A stretch of 64,000 nucleotides of DNA. It comes from Haloferula sp. BvORR071 (GTDB taxonomy: Bacteria > Verrucomicrobiota > Verrucomicrobiia > Verrucomicrobiales > Akkermansiaceae). Below the pieces are notes generated by a model that ran no database searches, had not been told where the DNA came from, and saw nothing but the letters and a program-made list of their open reading frames with translations. Position 1 is the stretch's first letter, and each line of letters opens with the position of its first letter. The stretch spans positions 124,001 to 188,000 of the forward strand of contig NZ_BATP01000027.1 of the NCBI RefSeq assembly GCF_000739615.1. Reading direction: 5' to 3'. The position numbers and the translations under genes were made by a program. This document shows, one piece after another, positions 18,212-25,864 of the stretch.

Positions 18212-19009
18212 ATGGCACGAGTTGGATTTCTCTTGGATATGGACGGGGTCATTTACCGGGGTTCCCGGTTGGTGCCCGGTGCATCCGATTTCATCACCCG
18301 ATTAAGAAAGCACGGAATTCCCTTCCGCTTCCTCACGAACAATTCCCAGCGCGCCCGCCGCGATGTGGCGCTCAAGCTTCACCGTCTCGGCATCGAGGCC
18401 AGCGAGAGCGAGATCTTCACCTGTGCGATGGCGACGGCACGTTTCCTCGCTTCGCAAAAGGCAAATGGCACCGCTTATGTGGTCGGTGAGCACGGCTTGG
18501 CCGCAGCATTGCATCGTAATGGCCTGACAGTGGTCGATGACGACGCGGATTTCGTGGTGATCGGCGAAGGCCGCACCATGACCTTCGAGATGATCGAGCG
18601 CGGAGTCCGCCTGGTAGAGAAAGGTGCGCGCCTCATCGCCACCAACATCGATCCGAGCTGCCCGACGGATCAAGGAACGCGCCCCGGCTGCGGTGCGATC
18701 GTCGCGATGATCGAGCGCGCCACCGGCGTGCAGGCCTTCTCGGTAGGCAAGCCTAGTCCCATCATGATGCGCGCCGCGCGCAAGGAGATGGGCTTGCGCA
18801 CCGATGAGACCATCATGGTCGGTGACACCATGGAGACTGATATCCTCGGTGCGGTGCAGATGGGCTATCGCAGCGTGCTCGTCCTGAGCGGCGGGACCAA
18901 GCGCCAGGACCTGAAGAACTTCGCCTATCAGCCGGATATCATCATCGACCACGTGGGCAAAATCCCCGACGAGTTTATTTTCGAAAATATGCCAGCCTTG
19001 GCACAATGA
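18212..19009 (+). CDS. HAD-IIA family phosphatase (NagD-like)
   Basis: About 265 residues. Motif I is LLDMDGVIYRG (Asp9 nucleophile, Asp11 acid/base), motif II is FLTNNSQ, motif III the Lys in VGKPSP and motif IV MVGDTMETDI. A C2-type cap lies between motifs II and III, as in NagD and p-nitrophenyl phosphatases. It dephosphorylates small phosphate esters, nucleotides or sugar phosphates in the cytoplasm. The start is placed at the ATG at 18212; the frame also offers a TTG at 18176. Two kinds of short repeats fill the gap after it. Confidence 0.88.
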   Translation: MARVGFLLDMDGVIYRGSRLVPGASDFITRLRKHGIPFRFLTNNSQRARRDVALKLHRLGIEASESEIFTCAMATARFLASQKANGTAYVVGEHGLAAALHRNGLTVVDDDADFVVIGEGRTMTFEMIERGVRLVEKGARLIATNIDPSCPTDQGTRPGCGAIVAMIERATGVQAFSVGKPSPIMMRAARKEMGLRTDETIMVGDTMETDILGAVQMGYRSVLVLSGGTKRQDLKNFAYQPDIIIDHVGKIPDEFIFENMPALAQ

Positions 19010-19050
19010 AAGCTTTCCTTGGTTAGCGGATGGTCCGCGGTGGATAGGTG

Positions 19051-19121
19051 GTTTCTTGGGTTTAACTGCCTGTCCATCGCGGCTAGCGCCACGGCCGGCG
19101 AGGAGTTTCTTGGGTTTAACT
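19051..19121. repeat. 17-bp direct repeat pair GTTTCTTGGGTTTAACT
   Basis: Identical 17-mers at 19051-19067 and 19105-19121, 54 bases apart from start to start, in the gap between the NagD-like and nucleotidyltransferase genes. Function unknown; they could be a paired regulator-binding site or a decayed repeat element. Confidence 0.7.
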
Positions 19122-19192
19122 CCGGTGCCGGCCGTGGCATTTTCCGCCCTTGGGGTGAGCGCTTGGGTGGCTATGGTCCCTCTGGCTCTTCC

Positions 19193-19219
19193 ATAGGACC
19201 TATAGGACCTATAGGTCCT
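19193..19219. repeat. Three ATAGGACCT 9-bp units upstream of the nucleotidyltransferase gene
   Basis: Two exact ATAGGACCT units and one ATAGGTCCT unit lie in tandem, ending 47 bases before the start at 19267. It is the best-preserved copy of a repeat family seen at four intergenic sites. Confidence 0.85.
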
Positions 19220-19266
19220 ATTTCTTCTGGTGCGGGTGCGCTTCTTGGGGTGATGATCCCCCTCCC

Positions 19267-21084
19267 ATGACCACGGAGATCGAAGCCCTGCTCTGCCGCA
19301 TCGAAGCGAAGCACGGCATCCGCATTCCCTATGCCTGCGAATCGGGCAGTAGGGCTTGGGGCTTTGCGTCTCCGGACAGCGACTACGACATCCGCTTTCT
19401 CTTCCTGAGGCCTGAGAGCACGTATTTCTCGATCTGGGAAGGCACGGACGCGATTGATCTGCCCCTGGAAAACGAGCTGGATGCCGGTGGCTGGGATATC
19501 CGCAAGGCCGCACGCCTGCTCGGCAAGTCGAATGGCGCGCTGGTCGAATGGCTACACTCACCGGTGGTCTATCGCAATGAAGGCGGATTTTGCGAACGCT
19601 GGCGAAGTACGGCGCGCGCCGTATTTTCCCCCAAGTCGTCGCGCGAACACTACCTCGGCCTCGCCCGCCAGATGGTGAGAGGCAAGCTGCAGGACGAGCA
19701 AGTCCGCGCGAAGGACTACCTCTACGCACTGCGCTCCACGCTCTGCGCACGCTGGATCGCGGAGGGCAAGGGCATCCCGCCGGTGGCCTTTGGCGAACTC
19801 ATCCCCAGCGCCCCGTCAGACGTGCAGGCGCGGATCCCGGGCCTGCTGGAACACAAGGTCCGCACGATGGAAGGCGAACGCATGCCGCGGATCGCCGCGC
19901 TGGACGAGTTTCTCAACGCAATCCTGGAGGAACGCCTGGACATCCCTGCAGGCGATCCCGATGGAGTCCTCCTCGACCAGCTCTTCCGCAACGAGTTCCG
20001 CCAGAGTGTCGCAATCCTCACGCCCGCAGAGCTCACCTTGGAGAGAGTCCGCCAGCCGGATCTCCTGCTGATGGAGAGTGTCGCGGGCAGCCGCGCCTAT
20101 GGCACGAACCTAGATCACTCCGACGAAGACCTGCGCGGAGTTTTCGCCGCCCCACGGCCCTTCCTGCTCGGCCTCGACGAAATCGAGCAGGTCTCCGACG
20201 AGCGTGGCGACGAAGTCTACTACGAACTCGGCCATTTCGTGTCCCTGCTCCTGCGCAACAACCCGAACGCCCTGGAACTGCTGGCGATGCCGGAGGACTG
20301 CATCCGCCACCGTCACCCGGCCTTCGCGCTGCTGGAGCCTCGGATCTTCCTCTCCAAGCTCTGCGCCAAGACCTTCGGCGAGTATGCCATGGGCCAGATC
20401 CGCAAGGCCCGAGGCCTGAACAAGAAGATCGTGAACCCACAGCCGGAGCAGCGCCGCGCGATGCTCGACTTCTGCCACGTGCCGGAAGGCCAGGGCAGCG
20501 TGCCAGTGCTGGAGTGGCTTGCCGCCCGCGGCATCGACCCGAAGCGCTGCAGCCTCACCGCCGTGCAGCACGCGGCGGGCATGTATGCCATCTACGATGA
20601 TCCCCGTAGTGAGTCGCGCGGCCTGGTCTCACCGAAGGACCCGGACGCCCTGATCTTCAGCAGCGTGGCCAAGGAAGCCCAGCCGGTGACTTGGATGCAC
20701 TTCAACCAGGACGCCTTCCAGGCCCACTGCAAGGCCCACCGCGAGTATTGGGAATGGGTCGAGCAACGGAACCCCGAGCGCTACGCCACCAATGCCCAGC
20801 ACGGCCGCGGCTACGATTCGAAGAACCTGATGCATACTTTGCGACTGCTCGACATGGCCGGCGAGATCGCGCGTGAAGGCGCACTGCGCATCCGCAGACC
20901 GAACCGCGAGTATCTACTCCGGGTGCGGGCCGGGGAATTTGAGTATGAGGAACTCGTGGCAAAGGCGGAGGCCCAGCTGCTTGAGGTGCAAGCGGCGTTC
21001 GAGCAGTCGTCCTTGCCTGAGCAACCTGACCGCGCAGAGGTGAATGCGCTGCTGGTGCGGATCAGGGAGGCGTTTCCGGGCTGA
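19267..21084 (+). CDS. Tandem nucleotidyltransferase fusion (two RlaP/YcgL-type domains)
   Basis: A 605-residue protein with two polymerase-beta-fold nucleotidyltransferase domains of the RlaP type (PF10127/COG3541). Domain 1 has ESGSRAWG (Gly27-Ser28) and SDYDIR (Asp39, Asp41). Domain 2 has VAGSRAYG (Gly274-Ser275) and SDEDLRG (Asp286, Asp288). Both therefore keep the GS helix start and the two metal-binding Asp residues, so both could be active. The third part, residues about 400-605, is helical (HTLRLLDMAGEIAREG) and resembles the helical tail of RlaP proteins. RlaP proteins are predicted to add nucleotides in RNA repair next to RNA ligases; no ligase gene is visible here. The 3' end overlaps the convergent next gene by 23 bases. 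Confidence 0.75.
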   Translation: MTTEIEALLCRIEAKHGIRIPYACESGSRAWGFASPDSDYDIRFLFLRPESTYFSIWEGTDAIDLPLENELDAGGWDIRKAARLLGKSNGALVEWLHSPVVYRNEGGFCERWRSTARAVFSPKSSREHYLGLARQMVRGKLQDEQVRAKDYLYALRSTLCARWIAEGKGIPPVAFGELIPSAPSDVQARIPGLLEHKVRTMEGERMPRIAALDEFLNAILEERLDIPAGDPDGVLLDQLFRNEFRQSVAILTPAELTLERVRQPDLLLMESVAGSRAYGTNLDHSDEDLRGVFAAPRPFLLGLDEIEQVSDERGDEVYYELGHFVSLLLRNNPNALELLAMPEDCIRHRHPAFALLEPRIFLSKLCAKTFGEYAMGQIRKARGLNKKIVNPQPEQRRAMLDFCHVPEGQGSVPVLEWLAARGIDPKRCSLTAVQHAAGMYAIYDDPRSESRGLVSPKDPDALIFSSVAKEAQPVTWMHFNQDAFQAHCKAHREYWEWVEQRNPERYATNAQHGRGYDSKNLMHTLRLLDMAGEIAREGALRIRRPNREYLLRVRAGEFEYEELVAKAEAQLLEVQAAFEQSSLPEQPDRAEVNALLVRIREAFPG

Positions 21085-21595
21085 GATCCTTCTGCGATTC
21101 CAACCGCTTGTTCAACGCCATGGCGAAGAATTCCCCCTTCCCGGAGATGAAGTCGTGGAGGCGGATCGAGCCCTGCTTCTTGGTGGGAAGGACCCACCAC
21201 TGGAGGAGATCCGAGCGAATCGGTGCCCCAACTTCAGACCAGGGGATCACCCGCGACCTCCGCCACGCCGAGCGCGTGTAGATCGCGTTTTCATCGAAGC
21301 TGATCTTCACGAGGAAACTCTCCAACAGCAGCGGCACGGACAGACCGGTGAAGAGCAGGGTGGCGATCACTGGATCTTTGGAAAAGGCGGACTGCAGGAA
21401 CATTGCGACGATCAGCCCCACCGGAATCAATCCGGCAGCGATCGAAAAGGCCTTCATCGCCACTCCATACTCCACCCATTTCACCTCGCCGGAGACCCGG
21501 GCCGGACGATCGGCAGCCCTCACGAAGGCTGCCATGGCCACGGGCACCACCACTGCAATCAGCGCGGGAGTGATCCAAGCGTGGTCATCGGCCAT
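21062..21595 (-). CDS. Membrane protein with a PH-like C-terminal domain
   Basis: A 177-residue protein. Three hydrophobic segments (about 8-26, 48-66 and 76-92) are followed by a soluble beta-rich part containing ISFDENAIYTRSAWRRSRVIPWSEV, the strand pattern seen in bacterial PH-like membrane proteins (bPH/YdbT type). The function is not known; such proteins often attach to or organise the membrane. It converges with, and overlaps by 23 bases, the 3' end of the tandem nucleotidyltransferase gene. Confidence 0.55.
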   Translation of the reverse strand: MADDHAWITPALIAVVVPVAMAAFVRAADRPARVSGEVKWVEYGVAMKAFSIAAGLIPVGLIVAMFLQSAFSKDPVIATLLFTGLSVPLLLESFLVKISFDENAIYTRSAWRRSRVIPWSEVGAPIRSDLLQWWVLPTKKQGSIRLHDFISGKGEFFAMALNKRLESQKDLSPETPP

Positions 21596-21708
21596 GCGCT
21601 ATCTTTCCCGGGACCCGCAGCTTGCTGCAATTTGAAAGTATCCGGATACATCCCGGTTCTTGCGAGCTGGCGGCTTGCCTCGCGCCACGAGAAATGAGAT
21701 AGTCTCCC

Positions 21709-22302
21709 ATGCCAGAGTACCATCCTGGTTTGCAGACCTTCTTTCTGCCTCTCCGCGAAGGCGATGTCACCTTGCGGGAGGGAATGGAACGGCTCCTGTC
21801 CATCGGCAATCCCCAGTCGGAGGTGCCGTGGATCGTGCGGGTGATGGAAAACCCCGCCTTCAACGTGCCACCGCTATCGCTCTTCCGCGGGCGGGTCACG
21901 CTCCAGCAGCACGATTGCATCCATCTGCTGCTCGGTCGCGGCACGACCCTGATGGACGAGGCTTTCGTCGTCGGCTTCACCATGGGCTCGACCAAGAGGA
22001 TGCGCAGCTCGGCCACCGAGCTTTTCGGAACGGTCGCGGGACATTTCTACCCGAAAGCCTACCGCTTTCCGCCGCTAGCCTGTCGGGTCTTCCGGGATGC
22101 GGTGCATCTCGCCGCGATCTCGAATTGCCAGCCGCTCGACCAGGTCGACTTCGATGCGCTCATGGATTACCCGCTGCGTGAAGTGCGCCGTCGTGTAGGC
22201 GTGGAGGAAGGCTTGCTGCAAGCCTACTACGAGCTGGAGGCGGCACGGCATCCGAAGATCGCGGCGTGTCGGCGGCTGGTGGAGAGCAAGACGGCGGCGT
22301 GA
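21709..22302 (+). CDS. Coq4-like protein with HDxxHx11E metal motif
   Basis: A 197-residue cytoplasmic protein. It has the sequence HDCIH followed by 11 residues and Glu (His68, Asp69, His72, Glu84), the metal-binding pattern of the COQ4 ubiquinone biosynthesis family. Coq4 is now linked to oxidative decarboxylation of the C1 position of coenzyme Q precursors. The remainder is helical (FVVGFTMGSTKRM, GLLQAYYELEAARHP), as expected for this fold. Most Verrucomicrobia are thought to make menaquinone, so a role in quinone synthesis is uncertain, and overall similarity outside the motif could not be tested. It stands alone, followed by a REP cluster. Confidence 0.5.
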   Translation: MPEYHPGLQTFFLPLREGDVTLREGMERLLSIGNPQSEVPWIVRVMENPAFNVPPLSLFRGRVTLQQHDCIHLLLGRGTTLMDEAFVVGFTMGSTKRMRSSATELFGTVAGHFYPKAYRFPPLACRVFRDAVHLAAISNCQPLDQVDFDALMDYPLREVRRRVGVEEGLLQAYYELEAARHPKIAACRRLVESKTAA

Positions 22303-22359
22303 GAGCTCGACAATCAAGCCCGGGCACTTTGTTAGATCGCTCTACTCCGGTCTTCCGTT

Positions 22360-22656
22360 GATCCCGAAGGGATCACAGCGGCAGTAGCCGGGGGTTGAGC
22401 GAGGCACGAGCGACACCCCCCGGTTCCCTGCCTGAAAGAATATGCGATCCCGAAGGGATCGTAGCGCTGCCCAATCTGCCGATTCGTCAGCCCGAGACCC
22501 TTCACCAGCGCACGGTGCTTTCCTTCATCCGCGGATCTAGACCTTCTACCCGCCCTGCTGCGATCCCTTCGGGATCGGAAAATCCTTCCCGGCCGCATAC
22601 CGGTGGTGTCGCTTCGCTCAACCACCGGCTACTGCAGCTTTGATCCCTTCGGGATC
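22360..22656. repeat. REP-like cluster: four GATCCC palindromes in two inverted composite units
   Basis: GATCCCGAAGGGATC occurs at 22360-22374 and 22446-22460; its complement GATCCCTTCGGGATC occurs at 22562-22576 and 22642-22656. Between the paired palindromes lie matching inverted stretches: GGCAGTAGCCGG..GTTGAGCGA on one side, and TCGCTCAACCACCGGCTACTGC on the other, broken here for length. The cluster is thus an inverted pair of about 100-bp composite elements filling the 418-base gap between the Coq4-like and antitoxin genes. No transposase lies nearby. I see no gene in the gap. Confidence 0.85.
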
Positions 22657-22720
22657 ATGGAAGCCTGACCACGTTCGACGGATCTATCGGCTTACTCGGA
22701 ACAGACCTCGAAGAAGCGGA

Positions 22721-23065
22721 TCAAATGCCCAGTTCATCGCGCATTTGATTGACCATTTCGTTGGTCATCACCCCGCCACGCTCCTTCTTCAGCACTGGGC
22801 ATCCGAGTTCACAAATCTCGAAACAATCTTCCACATCTCGCCTTTTGAGGACCGGAACTCCGTAGCTATCGATCTCAAAGAACTCCGCTTCCTCCGGGGA
22901 TAATTGAACTGGCTCCGCCTTCACGGCCTGAGGCACCTCGATAGCCTTCTCCAAACCCTCAATCATCAACTTATTGAGCGTGGTCTTCCGCTGCATCGCC
23001 ACCTTCTCGGCGCGATGCAGGAGCTCGTCGGGAAGCTCGACGATCATTTCCACAGAGACATTCAT
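22721..23065 (-). CDS. Ribbon-helix-helix antitoxin-like protein, no toxin partner seen
   Basis: About 114 residues. The N-terminal part (VSVEMIVELPDELLHRAEKVAMQRKTTLNKLMIEGLEKAI, broken by the first strand) has the strand-helix-helix pattern of VapB/CopG-type DNA-binding antitoxins. The C-terminal part is acidic and repeats (Y/L)G.PVLK (SYGVPVLKRRD and ELGCPVLKKER). The start is taken at 23065; the frame begins 8 codons earlier, and an ATG at 23047 is also possible. The next 400 bases downstream hold only REP elements, so no toxin gene follows; upstream there is only a 58-base gap to rlmN. It may be a solitary regulator or the remnant of a lost toxin-antitoxin pair. Confidence 0.55.
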   Translation of the reverse strand: MNVSVEMIVELPDELLHRAEKVAMQRKTTLNKLMIEGLEKAIEVPQAVKAEPVQLSPEEAEFFEIDSYGVPVLKRRDVEDCFEICELGCPVLKKERGGVMTNEMVNQMRDELGI

Positions 23066-23123
23066 ACGGACACGGCTCCCAAGTGTCAAACCAGCGCGCC
23101 CACACCTCGTTCCGACCCCGACC

Positions 23124-24209
23124 TCACTTCCTCTTCACCGGAGCCTCAATGATCCCCTCTTCCGTCTCTTGCTTGAGCCGGAGCTGGCCGCAGGCTGCGT
23201 CGATGTCGTGGCCCTTCTCCAAGCGCAGGGTCGCGGAGACGCCCGCGTTCTTGAGGATATCGCGGAAGGCCCGGCACTGGGCCTCGGAAGGCCGCTTCCA
23301 ATCGAGACCCTCCACCGTGTTGTAGGGGATCAGATTCACCTTCGCCTTCAGCCGCCGCGCGTGGTTGGAGAGGATGCGCGCCTGCTCGAGGTGATCATTC
23401 ACGCCCTCGATCAAGATGTACTCCAGAGTGAGGTGCTGTTTCTTCTTCGAGTTCCAGTAGTCCAGCGCCTCGAAGAGTTCCGCTGTGCCCCACTTCTTGT
23501 TCACCGGCATGATCTGCCCGCGCACTTCATCCGTCGCGCCGTGCAAGGAGATCGCCAGGCGGATCTGCTGCGGGTGATCCGCCAGCTTGCGGATCTGCGG
23601 CACCAGACCGGAGGTCGAGATCGTGAGATGCCGCGCGCCGAGGTGCAAGCCCCAGGGCGAGGTAATGATCGAGATCGCTGCCAGCAGATTGTCCAGATTC
23701 GCCAGCGGCTCGCCCATGCCCATGAAGACCAGGTTGTCCACCCGCTCGCCGGAGATCCGCTCCGCCATCAGCACCTGTCCGGCGATTTCCGCCGGATCCA
23801 GATTCCGGCTGAAGCCTGCCAAGCCGGAGGCGCAGAACTTGCAGCCATAGGCACAGCCGACCTGCGAGGACACGCAGAGAGTCCGCCGGTCCGACTTCTC
23901 GCCATAGAGCGCCGGATTCGCCGGAATCAGCACGCTTTCCACATAGCGCCCGTCCTGCAGCTTGAAGAGGAACTTGCGGGTGGTGTCCGCGCTGCCCTGG
24001 GTCCGAGCGGCCTCCAAGGCATGCAGGCGGAAGCCAGCGGCGAGCTTCTCGCGCAGGGTGGCGGGCAGATTGCTCATCGCGGCGACCGAGTCGGCCTTCT
24101 TCTTCCAGATCCAGTCGAGGATCTGCCCGGCGCGGAACGCCGGTTGCCCCTCGGTAGCCAAATAGGCCTCCAAGGCAGCGGGGTCATAACCTGTCAACGC
24201 CGGCAGCAC
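23124..24209 (-). CDS. rlmN: Dual-specificity 23S rRNA/tRNA m2A methyltransferase RlmN
   Basis: A 361-residue radical SAM methyltransferase that methylates C2 of adenine 2503 in 23S rRNA and adenine 37 in some tRNAs. The radical SAM cluster motif is CAYGCKFC (Cys119, Cys123, Cys126). The N-terminal helical domain begins with YDPAALEAYLATEG, and the SAM region contains FMGMGEPLANLDN. The methyl-carrying cysteine lies in the C-terminal part (TLRLEKGHDIDAACGQL). The length is normal for the family. It sits between the antitoxin-like gene and the five-cistron membrane operon. Confidence 0.96.
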   Translation of the reverse strand: MLPALTGYDPAALEAYLATEGQPAFRAGQILDWIWKKKADSVAAMSNLPATLREKLAAGFRLHALEAARTQGSADTTRKFLFKLQDGRYVESVLIPANPALYGEKSDRRTLCVSSQVGCAYGCKFCASGLAGFSRNLDPAEIAGQVLMAERISGERVDNLVFMGMGEPLANLDNLLAAISIITSPWGLHLGARHLTISTSGLVPQIRKLADHPQQIRLAISLHGATDEVRGQIMPVNKKWGTAELFEALDYWNSKKKQHLTLEYILIEGVNDHLEQARILSNHARRLKAKVNLIPYNTVEGLDWKRPSEAQCRAFRDILKNAGVSATLRLEKGHDIDAACGQLRLKQETEEGIIEAPVKRK

Positions 24210-24252
24210 GCCGGCAGCATGGACCCGATTCGCTGCGGGGCCAATGCGGAAT

Positions 24253-24675
24253 CTACGGAGATGGCCGGGGCTCGCCCCGACGGGCTTCGAGCGAGCGCTG
24301 GATCCAAAGGTCCGCCTCGTCCGCAGGAATTGATTTCACTTCACCGACGATTGTCGCGACGCAGCGTTCCCTACCGTGCGAACCCGAGAAAGGCGGAGAA
24401 ATCGCCAGCGCGAGGGAAGCGTCGCTGTCAGTCGTCAGCCCCCCTCCCAAGTAGATCACCGACTCGTGCGGCATATCCCGGTCCCAGTAGTGCTGCCCGC
24501 GTTTCTCAAGGTCCTGGAGGTATCGGATCCCGCTATCGACCGGCAGTTCCGCAACCGTCTCCGGGAATTTTCCGTCGTGATCCAGGGAGTACATGAGAGC
24601 TGCGGTAGAGTAGCCTCTCACGAGACCCCTGGCGCTGCTATTGCCTTTCCCCTGCTCCCGGTAGAACCAGCTCAC
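24253..24675 (-). CDS. Soluble periplasmic-type domain of split membrane protein (GTG start)
   Basis: A 140-residue product if read from the GTG at 24675, which overlaps the previous stop as GTGA; AGGGA lies 8 bases before it as a possible ribosome site. It contains ALMYSLDHDGKFPETVAELP, VIYLGGGL and LALAISPPFSG. This domain resembles the C-terminal halves of the genes at 25079 and 26609 (RYPETLAEV..IYLKPG..LLVSP and RFPESLAGL..IYLAGG..LLISP), where it is fused to membrane segments. Here the membrane part is in another frame, so the gene is either a natural split or an old frameshift. The PExL start resembles pseudopilin (GspG-like) head domains; function unknown. Confidence 0.5.
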   Translation of the reverse strand: MSWFYREQGKGNSSARGLVRGYSTAALMYSLDHDGKFPETVAELPVDSGIRYLQDLEKRGQHYWDRDMPHESVIYLGGGLTTDSDASLALAISPPFSGSHGRERCVATIVGEVKSIPADEADLWIQRSLEARRGEPRPSP

Positions 24676-25082
24676 CCGGAAAGTCCCTGCAACTGTAGCA
24701 AGATCCCCGGCACGAGGAAGGCGATCACGAAGAGCACCGGAATCACGGCGCCCAAGGCGAGCGAGTTTCCTACCGGCCAGCGCTTCCCCTTCTTCACCGC
24801 CCACGGGCGCAAGAAGACGTGAATCCCCACCACCGCGAGCCCAAAGGCTGCGAGACCCGGCACCCAGGTCGCTGCATTCGTGGAAATCAAGGGGAGATTC
24901 GTCGCGAGGAAGAACCAGAAACCAACGAGCAGTCTGAACAAGAGCTGCGTCGCTCCAAACTGACTGCCGAGGGCCAAGAGAAAGAGCGCGACGACAAGCC
25001 CCACCAGAATCACGACCGCCCAGAAGATGGAAACCACCAGGGCCAGGGAATTGCTTCGCCATGTTTTCCGCTCGGTTGTCAT
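24672..25082 (-). CDS. Membrane half of split protein, four hydrophobic segments
   Basis: A 136-residue protein consisting almost only of hydrophobic segments (about 12-38, 45-68, 70-90 and 105-130). Its ATG overlaps the previous stop by 4 bases (25079-25082), and its own stop overlaps the downstream GTG by 4 bases. In the paralogous genes at 25079 and 26609 the equivalent membrane part runs on into a soluble domain, so this one looks like the front half of the same architecture. No family name can be given. Confidence 0.55.
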   Translation of the reverse strand: MTTERKTWRSNSLALVVSIFWAVVILVGLVVALFLLALGSQFGATQLLFRLLVGFWFFLATNLPLISTNAATWVPGLAAFGLAVVGIHVFLRPWAVKKGKRWPVGNSLALGAVIPVLFVIAFLVPGILLQLQGLSG

Positions 25083-25864
25083 GGCTCGACCTCCCCTTCC
25101 ATCAGGTCCTGGACTTTCGATGCCGGTTGCATCGAGACCGAGCCCGAGGCAAATCCAACGACGACCATCCCACCCAGGCCAGGACGTCCGGGGGAGACGA
25201 GTAGCACGTAGTTCTCCGTCACTTCATGAGAGCCCGGCTTGAGATAGATGAAGGGCTCAAGCGGCCGCCCCGCGGAGGGGGCAATCCGCGAGCAGCCGCG
25301 AAGCTTCGGGAATGCTTCCTCCACCTCCGCCAAGGTTTCGGGATATCTCCCTTTGCTCGTTTTGAATTCGAGCACGCCATCCAACAAATCCCTCGTGGCG
25401 TCCCTGACCTTGCTGGAGCTCGAACGTGGCCCCGTGGAATCGATCGACTGGGTGCTGAGCAGCCAGGCAAGCTGATGGGTGATCCCGCTCATTGCGATCG
25501 CGGCGGCACTCGCCAAGAGCAGCAGTGCAATCACGCAAAGGGTCTGCGGCAGCCGCCATATCGTAGCCCGCTCCCTGGAAGCCACTAGCCAGAGCATGAA
25601 GCGATGCCCGACCGGGATTGCGATCCCCAGACAAGCCAAAGGCAGCAGGAGCGCAGGCCACTGTGGCAGTAGCGGAGGCAAGACATTCTCCGCATGCCAC
25701 CACCAGCCGATCCCCATGTGGCTGACAAACAAGAAAGGAACCGCATTTCCCATCAAGGCCAACAGGAAGCAGAGCCCGAGGAAAAGGACCGGGCCGCCGA
25801 TCCATCGCAGCCACCGCTGGGCGGAGGATCGCTTGGGCGGGCCCAGCTCTTCGTTGCCGTTCAT
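25079..25864 (-). CDS. Membrane protein with GspG-like soluble C-terminal domain
   Basis: A 261-residue protein. Four hydrophobic segments (about 20-45, 55-75, 80-95 and 108-130) are followed by a soluble domain (about 150-261) with LEFKTSKGRYPETLAEVEEAFP, FIYLKPGSHE and YVLLVSPGRPG. It is paralogous in layout to the neighbours at 24253/24672 and 26609. It overlaps both neighbours by 4 bases, so the set is translationally coupled. The RYPETLxE signature recalls prepilin-like head domains in type II secretion proteins, but there is no prepilin peptidase signal here. Confidence 0.55.
   Translation of the reverse strand: MNGNEELGPPKRSSAQRWLRWIGGPVLFLGLCFLLALMGNAVPFLFVSHMGIGWWWHAENVLPPLLPQWPALLLPLACLGIAIPVGHRFMLWLVASRERATIWRLPQTLCVIALLLLASAAAIAMSGITHQLAWLLSTQSIDSTGPRSSSSKVRDATRDLLDGVLEFKTSKGRYPETLAEVEEAFPKLRGCSRIAPSAGRPLEPFIYLKPGSHEVTENYVLLVSPGRPGLGGMVVVGFASGSVSMQPASKVQDLMEGEVEP

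Noticed and set aside
22721..23089. Complete toxin-antitoxin module
   Set aside because: Only the antitoxin-like gene is visible; the expected toxin position holds REP elements.
24253..25062. Single 269-codon reading of the split membrane gene
   Set aside because: Its first half is the wrong frame of a clear membrane domain; only the part from 24675 on looks coding.
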